DNA from: Crossaster papposus
Lineage: Eukaryota > Echinodermata > Asteroidea > Velatida > Solasteridae
Direction: 5' to 3'
Length of the DNA: 64,000 nt
NCBI GenBank assembly: GCA_037893245.1
Contig: JBAIAA010000599.1
Coordinates: 2,232,001-2,296,000 of the forward strand
Every line of letters starts with the position of its first letter. Within the stretch, counting starts at the first letter, position 1. The notes below the pieces were generated by a model. That model ran no database searches, had not been told where the DNA came from, and saw nothing but the letters and a program-made list of their open reading frames with translations. This document shows, piece by piece, positions 58,897 through 64,000 of this stretch. Made by a program: the position numbers and the translations under genes.

Positions 58897-59244
58897 TTAA
58901 AAGCGCACATCCTTCTGGGTTAACTCATGAAGAGGCGAAGCCAACACACTAAAATGTTGAATGAACTTGCGGAAGTATCCCGCTAAACCTAGAAATGCTC
59001 TGACCTCTTTCACAGATCGTGAAGTTGGCCACTTCTTTACTTTTTTTGGTTTCAGCTTTAGACCAGCCGCTTTCAAACGCCCCAAAACAGTCTGCAATCT
59101 TTCAAGATGTTGCTCAAAAGAATCTGCCATCACAAAGATATCGTCTAAATATACAAGGAAAATCTCCCACTGTAGTCCGGATAAGACCTGCTCCATACGG
59201 CGTTCAAAGGTGGCTGGAGCATTAGTTAAGCCAAAACTCATCAC
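58897..59244 (-). pseudogene. Ty3/gypsy RT palm and connection
   Basis: This piece holds the FGLTNAPATF and FLVYLDDIFV motifs, the catalytic Asp pair, and the connection motif VKEVRAFLGLAGYFRKFI. It is intact for 115 codons. The upstream palm Asp and the Trp next to it lie in the same frame but beyond a TGA. Confidence 0.85.
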
Positions 59245-59384
59245 ATTGAAATAGTAATGACCAGAAACTGCCGAAAATGCCGTCTTTGGTCTATCTTTGG
59301 GATCAATTTCAACTTGTCAATATCCGGAAGCCAAGTCCATAGTGGAGAACCAACAAGACCCGGAACGCGCATCAAAACTATAGT

Positions 59385-60365
59385 CTATCCTTGCGAAGGA
59401 TATGCATCTTTCTTGGTACAACTATTTAAAAGTCGTAGATGCAGACAAAACCTCATTGACCCATCTTTCTTCATCACTAACAACACAGTGTTATTGCAAG
59501 GCGATTCTGAATCAGAGACAACCCCTTGTCCGAGCATCTCTTGTACTTGTTGTTGAATTTCTTGCTCCTTGTGCAACGAAACACGTCTCACTGGCTGTTT
59601 AATGGGTTGCTGGTCGCCCACTTCTATTTGATGGTAAGTAAGATTTGTTCTTCCCAATTCTCCTGACTTAGCAAATAAATGTTGGTGTTTTCCAAGAAAC
59701 TCTTCAAAAATTTCTGTCTGACCGGCATCTAATTCCTTTGAACTTCGCTCCAAGAGAGACTTCATTTCCTTACTAAACTCCACCTCAACCTCACTTTCAC
59801 GCTCTTCTTCCTCAGTTGAGACCACGTCTGCAGGTTGAACTAAAGCAATGTGAGTTTGCTCATAAATTACAACTGGTTCCGTGTTCAAATTTATCAATCG
59901 CAATGGAACAAAATTTGTAGTTGGCATGACATACGACTTGGCAACCAAAATCCCAGGCTTAGTTTGCTGAAATAGATAAGTGGGTTCGAGTATTCCTTTA
60001 ATAGATGCAGGATTCCTACGCATAACTCGACCCGGGATGACCATCTCACCTCCAGGTTCTATTTCCACTGTTTGTGCAACTGTAATCCTACAGCATAAAC
60101 TGGCATGTTTTTCCTCTACAACAGGAATCTCTCTGCCCTGGACAATAAACCGGCCATTTCCCAAATCACAAACTCCATTATATGCACAAAGAAAGTCAAC
60201 GCCCAAAATTCCTTTGGTATCCAAATCAGCAATAACCACTATGTGTGAGAAAATCATTACACCTAGAGAAATAGGTATCTCAACCATTCCTTTGACATTC
60301 AAAGCTTCCCCGTTAGCTACTACCAATGAAACATCACAAGGCTGCAATGTCGGTCGATCCGACAA
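59385..60365 (-). pseudogene. Ty3/gypsy protease/RT-proximal region
   Basis: A 326-codon frame. It has a retropepsin-like C-terminal part (VVIADLDTKGILGVDFL, near residues 44-60), a linker rich in acidic residues (EEEERESEVEVEF) and the fingers segment of RT (NNTVLLVMKKDGSMRFCL). It ends at 59385 where the first RT Asp box should follow. The expected residues continue in another frame toward 59250, showing a frameshift. Confidence 0.75.
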
Positions 60366-60805
60366 GGAAATCCGTTTTCAAACATCCGTATGAAGAAAGT
60401 ATTGTACAGATACTGTATCAATGAGCATAAACCCATAAACTGATGCTCTGATATAATAAGCATAACCACTTTTGTGTCGAGGCTTATTCCCTCCAGTGGA
60501 CTGAACGTCGGCCCATGGTCCAGCCCCTCCTAGTTTACCTGGTTCCGAGGATACTGGTTTCGATGCCCTGTTTGTGGACACTGATTCGTATAATGCCTCA
60601 ACTCACCACATACCCAACATTGACCTTTGGAATAATTATTTCGAGGTGAACGAGACGAAGGCATGGTTAATTCCTTCACCAACTGAGTCAGCTGTTGCAT
60701 TTGGGCTTCGTTGTTGAATTATATTGTTGAATTCTATCCCCTTCATGTGGAACAGAGGGCTGGGACTTCTCAGCGGAGAATTTATGATGTTCTTGACTGT
60801 TCTGT

Positions 60806-61246
60806 TCAACTGACTTGTCCAACCACTGTATTTCGACGATGTGGAACTTGTCCCTCTTCTTCTCTCCAAATTTTTTTCTCCTTTTCAGCCATCCTAAATG
60901 CATCCTCTAAGGTCTCTGGTGTTCCTCTACGGACCTCCATACGTAAATTCTGGGAGTCTAAAGCCACTATGAACTGTTCCCTAGTCAAATCATCTACCAT
61001 CGAAAAAGATGCCAGAGGATAAGCCTGCTTTGCCAGCTTCAACAATAGTTGATGACGCAGAACTTTTAACGATTCCCCAGGTCTCCGTCTCCTAGCTTGA
61101 AAACGCTGTCGATAAGTCGACATTGAGTCAGGCCTGTCACAATTCTCACGCAAAATGCCTACAATCGCATCTACGGACAAAGAGGACCTCCCTGGAAAAC
61201 TCACAGTTGAAGCAGTCAAAGCTTCTTCTCTTAAGCTCATGGCCAT
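60806..61246 (-). pseudogene. Ty3/gypsy gag fragment
   Basis: A 146-codon frame whose reading continues upstream in frame to WGDEEKAQYM and then meets a stop near 61305. The residues MAMSLREEAL, YRQRFQARRRRPGESL and LTREQFIVALDSQNLR are typical of the C-terminal half of gypsy capsid. The knuckle follows in another frame at about 60600. It would form the particle shell in an intact element. Confidence 0.75.
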
Positions 61247-61300
61247 GTACTGGGCCTTTTCTTCATCACCCCATTGGTTGATTTTTGTAACAAAATCAAA

Positions 61301-61762
61301 ATGAACTAATCAACCTGACAAGGAGACCTTTCCCTTCTTGTGATACGGATCAGGCATAACAATTGGTTTTTCTAGGCCTAGAAAGAGGCGACTCAGATTT
61401 GCATTGATTTTGACATTCGGTTATTTTTGACGACTGCCGACCAATAGTTACATGAGTACTACTTGTCTTCGGGATGTCTACATCTCCGGGAAAAGACACT
61501 CGTTTCCCCCAAACTGCTCTTAAATTTTGGAACCCTCAGTACTTTTAACACATTTCTTCTGGTCTAATTCATCTTCCTCTCGAAACAATGTGTCAGGGGT
61601 AGATTTACCACATTTTTTTAACGAGCCCTTGAAGGATTAGTTTCCGGAGTATACCCTGTGAAATTGCTGCCCCTCCTCCTCAGACTTATCAGCCCATATG
61701 GGAGACAGACTTAATGGATGGCTTTTTTACATCGGCTGTAGGTAACTAGGCCTTATCAGACA
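61301..61762. other. Probable upstream part of the gypsy element
   Basis: Coding signal for gypsy gag fades here. A minus-strand MSDKA start near 61759 may mark the original gag start, but stops intervene. No LTR was recognised. Confidence 0.35.
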
Positions 61763-61764
61763 TT

Positions 61765-62127
61765 GTGTCCAAACCACCGAGCTCCTTTGTTTTACTACGA
61801 GTCAGATACATCAGACAAATACTTAATAATACACAGTTGCGTTGGTCGCACAAGGATGGAAAAAAACAACTGTTTGATGACACAACCATCACTTTCAAAA
61901 GGATACGTGTTCTTCCGAAAATTGCACAAGCATACACAATTGGCAGTGTACCCAAATTGCTTTACATCAGTCACTACGATGACAATAATGATTCAACAAA
62001 CTTCCATCCAACAAGATGTGTGCTAACAGTTGGCTTGCATTTCAAAGCAAATTGTTTTATAGAGAATTATATCCCACCGCTGCCCCCAAATTGTAGCGTG
62101 CCGGGGTTGAGTGGATGGCAACTATAA
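61765..62127 (+). CDS. Uncharacterised open frame, 120 codons
   Basis: A plus-strand frame with balanced composition (KKQLFDDTTITFKRIRVL, KLLYISHYDDNNDSTNF, TVGLHFKANCFIE) ends at TAA in 62127. I recognise no family. It may be an exon fragment in the flank of the gypsy copy, or chance. A second frame over the same bases is less protein-like. Confidence 0.25.
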   Translation: MSKPPSSFVLLRVRYIRQILNNTQLRWSHKDGKKQLFDDTTITFKRIRVLPKIAQAYTIGSVPKLLYISHYDDNNDSTNFHPTRCVLTVGLHFKANCFIENYIPPLPPNCSVPGLSGWQL

Positions 62128-63200
62128 TTTTCTAAAAGCTTCTTGAAAGTGCCAACAGATTAAGACACAACAATACAAGTTGCAAACATTTTGTTGGGAG
62201 CTCCCTTATTATTATTATTTATTTAACTCGTTTCCTGGCACATTGGGATTTCACCCAAACAAAATCATTCCTTTCTTTGACAAATTCAGTCAACAGAAAT
62301 AAAAAAATGTTCCCCGCATTGCCTAATTTTGTACGCAATCTTTTAAACCAAATACAATTGATATGAAATCTCAAAATTGTTCAAGACTATTGAAGCTCCT
62401 GGCTTCTTGATCTAGTCAGAATTTTACTTTTTACTTCGCGCAGATTCAATTAATAAATTACAAACAAAATTATTTGACAGGAAAATTAAATCAACACCAA
62501 ATTTCACATTTCAATTCAAAACAAATCCTACACATTTACAATTTAAAGGTGTGCGACCAACTCAAGAAAAAAATACAGATTAATTTAATAATTATAATGC
62601 TGACAACCTGACTCGTTTGGCAAAACAATAAACCAAACACACCCAGCTGCTAGTAAGAACTGATCATTATTTTATCTGAGCACCCATTTGTTAGCCCAAA
62701 TTTGATTTAAAGAAACCAAAGAATTTGGTTTATTGAAAAATGCAAAACAAATTCAGAATTGCTCAGACATGCCAGACAAATCCTAAAAGATTACACTATC
62801 CATGTACTATCCATAAACATGTCGATAATTAACAAATAACCTGACAAGTTCTCACCAGCAAAAACCTTAAAAATATCAGCCATCCTTTTTCAATCCCCCA
62901 AAATCCCATGTAAAGGAGTTGCAAAATAACCATTAAAGACTTTCAAACTAACATTTGTCCCATTATTTAAGAACATTTAAGAACATTTGACTGAGCACAT
63001 GGCTAATATGCCACACCATGCACATGGCTTCTCCTACAGCCCACAGTAATTTCCAGCCAAAATTTCCCAAAAATTCCTCACAAAATATACCTTAAATGTG
63101 ACTTCACAAATGCCATATTGCAACTCCCAATACATGGTGACCAAAGAGGATAATTTTAGACGAGGCAACTCACCAAAAAAAATCAGCTAACATTACATAC
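62128..63200. other. AT-rich spacer, possible 5' non-coding part of the next retroelement
   Basis: No exon is supported. There are TTATTATTATTATTTATTTA near 62206 and numerous A/T runs. The end leads into the gag-like reading that opens near 63206. Confidence 0.45.
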
Positions 63201-63205
63201 AAAAG

Positions 63206-63845
63206 CTGTTGCAAACTCACAGGCCGCCCTTACGAACAATTTGGACAGCCTTATATCGGCCAAATTCTCAGCCTTCGAAGGCAGAATCAACAGTACACAA
63301 AAGAAGATCTCCGACAGCCAGCTGTCTAAAATACAGCAAAACATCCTGGACAATGATAGTTACACTTTCAAGAGAAAAAAGTTGCGAGGATCAGTTTAGG
63401 TTCAATGTAAAATTAACCACCAAGCTGAGAGACGCAGAGGCTAACATAACCGGCGGAAGAGACAGAAGGCAGGCGGCCGAGGACATCGCAGAATTCGTCA
63501 TGCATAGCCGATTCGTCAGAGACAGGGTGGCGAATTGTTCAAGATTACGAGTCAAACCCACTAGCTTCGGACTCCGAGGACAAGAGAAGAATGAGCAGAG
63601 CGGAGGCCAGAGCAGCTAAAAAGCTAAAGCAGGATCAGAAGAAGAGTGGCAGGAAAACGACCAGATTTTTATCCTGGCCAACATCGGCAAGGGCGCAAGC
63701 GGTCCAGACGGCTTCGACCAGTCATCACGCCACAGCAAGCAGCTATCCAGCTGCCAGGGAACCAGGCCTTTGCTTCAATTGTGGACAGCCGGGACACTGG
63801 AAGTACGAGTGTGCTCGGAAGGAACAAGCAGCAAAAATCGGATAA
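63206..63845 (+). pseudogene. Gag-like 5' end of a retroelement, frameshifted, with CCHC knuckle
   Basis: Three plus-strand pieces in successive frames read as one protein. The first is about 63206-63395 (LSKIQQNILDNDSYTFKRK). The second is 63390-63570 (CEDQFRFNVKLTTKLRDAEA, RRQAAEDIAEFV, FVRDRVANCSRLRV). The third is 63550-63845 (SRAEARAAKKLKQDQKKSG, then CFNCGQPGHWKYEC near residue 60). The 'SYTFKRKG.EDQFKFN...AEARA.RK...CF.CG..GHW...C' layout is that of gag-like proteins preceding DIRS-like pol in marine invertebrates, by memory. Pol would lie past the window end. At least two frameshifts. Confidence 0.6.
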
Positions 63846-64000
63846 GATAAGTGATTTTGTTATTTGCTTAGCGGGCAAGAATGATGTTGATATGGTTGTT
63901 AACCAAAGTAATATGAGTTAGTCTCTATCGACAAAATGTAGATTGAGGAATTTCCTAAATAGTTGCGATAAAGCTAATGTTAGTGTAATGGAGTGAAATT
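63846..64000. other. Window end
   Basis: The knuckle frame stops at TAA (63843-63845) in this window. Short AT-rich sequence follows, with no recognisable pol yet. Confidence 0.4.

Larger units (their letters stand above)
57413..61300 (-). mobile_element. Decayed Ty3/gypsy LTR retrotransposon
   Basis: Reading down the minus strand from 61300: gag with capsid-like helices (61246-60806), a CCHC knuckle (CWVCGELRHYTNQC, about 60622-60575), protease-like and pre-RT region (60365-59385), RT palm (59244-58897), RNase H (58851-58336), integrase zinc region (58168-57956) and integrase core end (57696-57436). The order gag-PR-RT-RH-IN defines Ty3/gypsy. The polyprotein is cut by several shifts and stops, including a TGA where GYWQVEI-type Trp is expected near 59320. 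LTRs and env were not found. Confidence 0.85.

Overview
This is a eukaryotic, almost certainly metazoan, genomic window. It is AT-rich, has intron-split genes with GT-AG junctions, and is dominated by retroelements, DNA transposons, MITEs and satellite-like DNA. The mix of BEL/Pao, Ty3/gypsy and DIRS-like retroelements, an L2/CR1-like LINE tail, multi-finger tyrosine-recombinase-type genes, TACATGTA-rich spacers and 'AAGATGGCCGCC' elements suggests a marine invertebrate (echinoderm, hemichordate, amphioxus, mollusc or similar). I cannot fix the phylum from sequence alone. No rRNA, tRNA, CRISPR or bacterial operon was seen.

Layout. 1-3540: an array of about 170-330 bp units, each with a TGACGTCA/GTGACGTCAC block, including a 0.75 kb segment duplicated with a 1,022 bp offset. 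4246-6032 (-): a four-exon gene, open throughout, for an acidic-repeat protein with two zinc-finger-like modules. 8074-11343 and 11346-14265: two abutting elements defined by long imperfect inverted repeats. 14.56-15.69 kb: a C-rich pentamer minisatellite. 16.27-18.94 kb: a 10-bp satellite arranged in blocks. 19.9-24.4 kb: a BEL/Pao element lacking its RT core. 24.6-27.5 kb (-): a broken, multi-exon tyrosine-recombinase-like gene with a duplicated 60-bp exon. 27.9-28.7 and 30.2-32.8 kb: two copies of a DIRS-like element. 35.15-35.82 kb (-): a LINE 3' end.

37.48-46.37 kb is the most interesting region. An interval bounded by near-identical inverted termini carries a complete four-exon minus-strand gene (960 codons before the stop). 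The gene shows a D-D-E arrangement typical of RNase H-fold transposases and a C-terminal Tudor/SH3-like domain. Nested in the interval's right subterminal repeats is a 508-bp MITE whose two ends match the two ends of the large interval in inverted orientation, with TTA target duplications. I read this as an autonomous DNA transposon with its own non-autonomous derivative. Further foldback elements lie in its flanks and introns.

46.4-57.4 kb: MITEs, a SET-domain gene fragment with one in-frame stop (47702-48653, -), 15-bp, about 30-bp and 53-bp minisatellites, and several long G/C homopolymers. 57.4-61.3 kb (-): a decayed Ty3/gypsy element with its pol region in several pieces. 63.2-63.85 kb: the gag-like 5' end of another retroelement that runs off the window. 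Apart from the zinc-finger gene, the SET-domain gene and a few weak candidate exons, the coding content is mobile-element derived.
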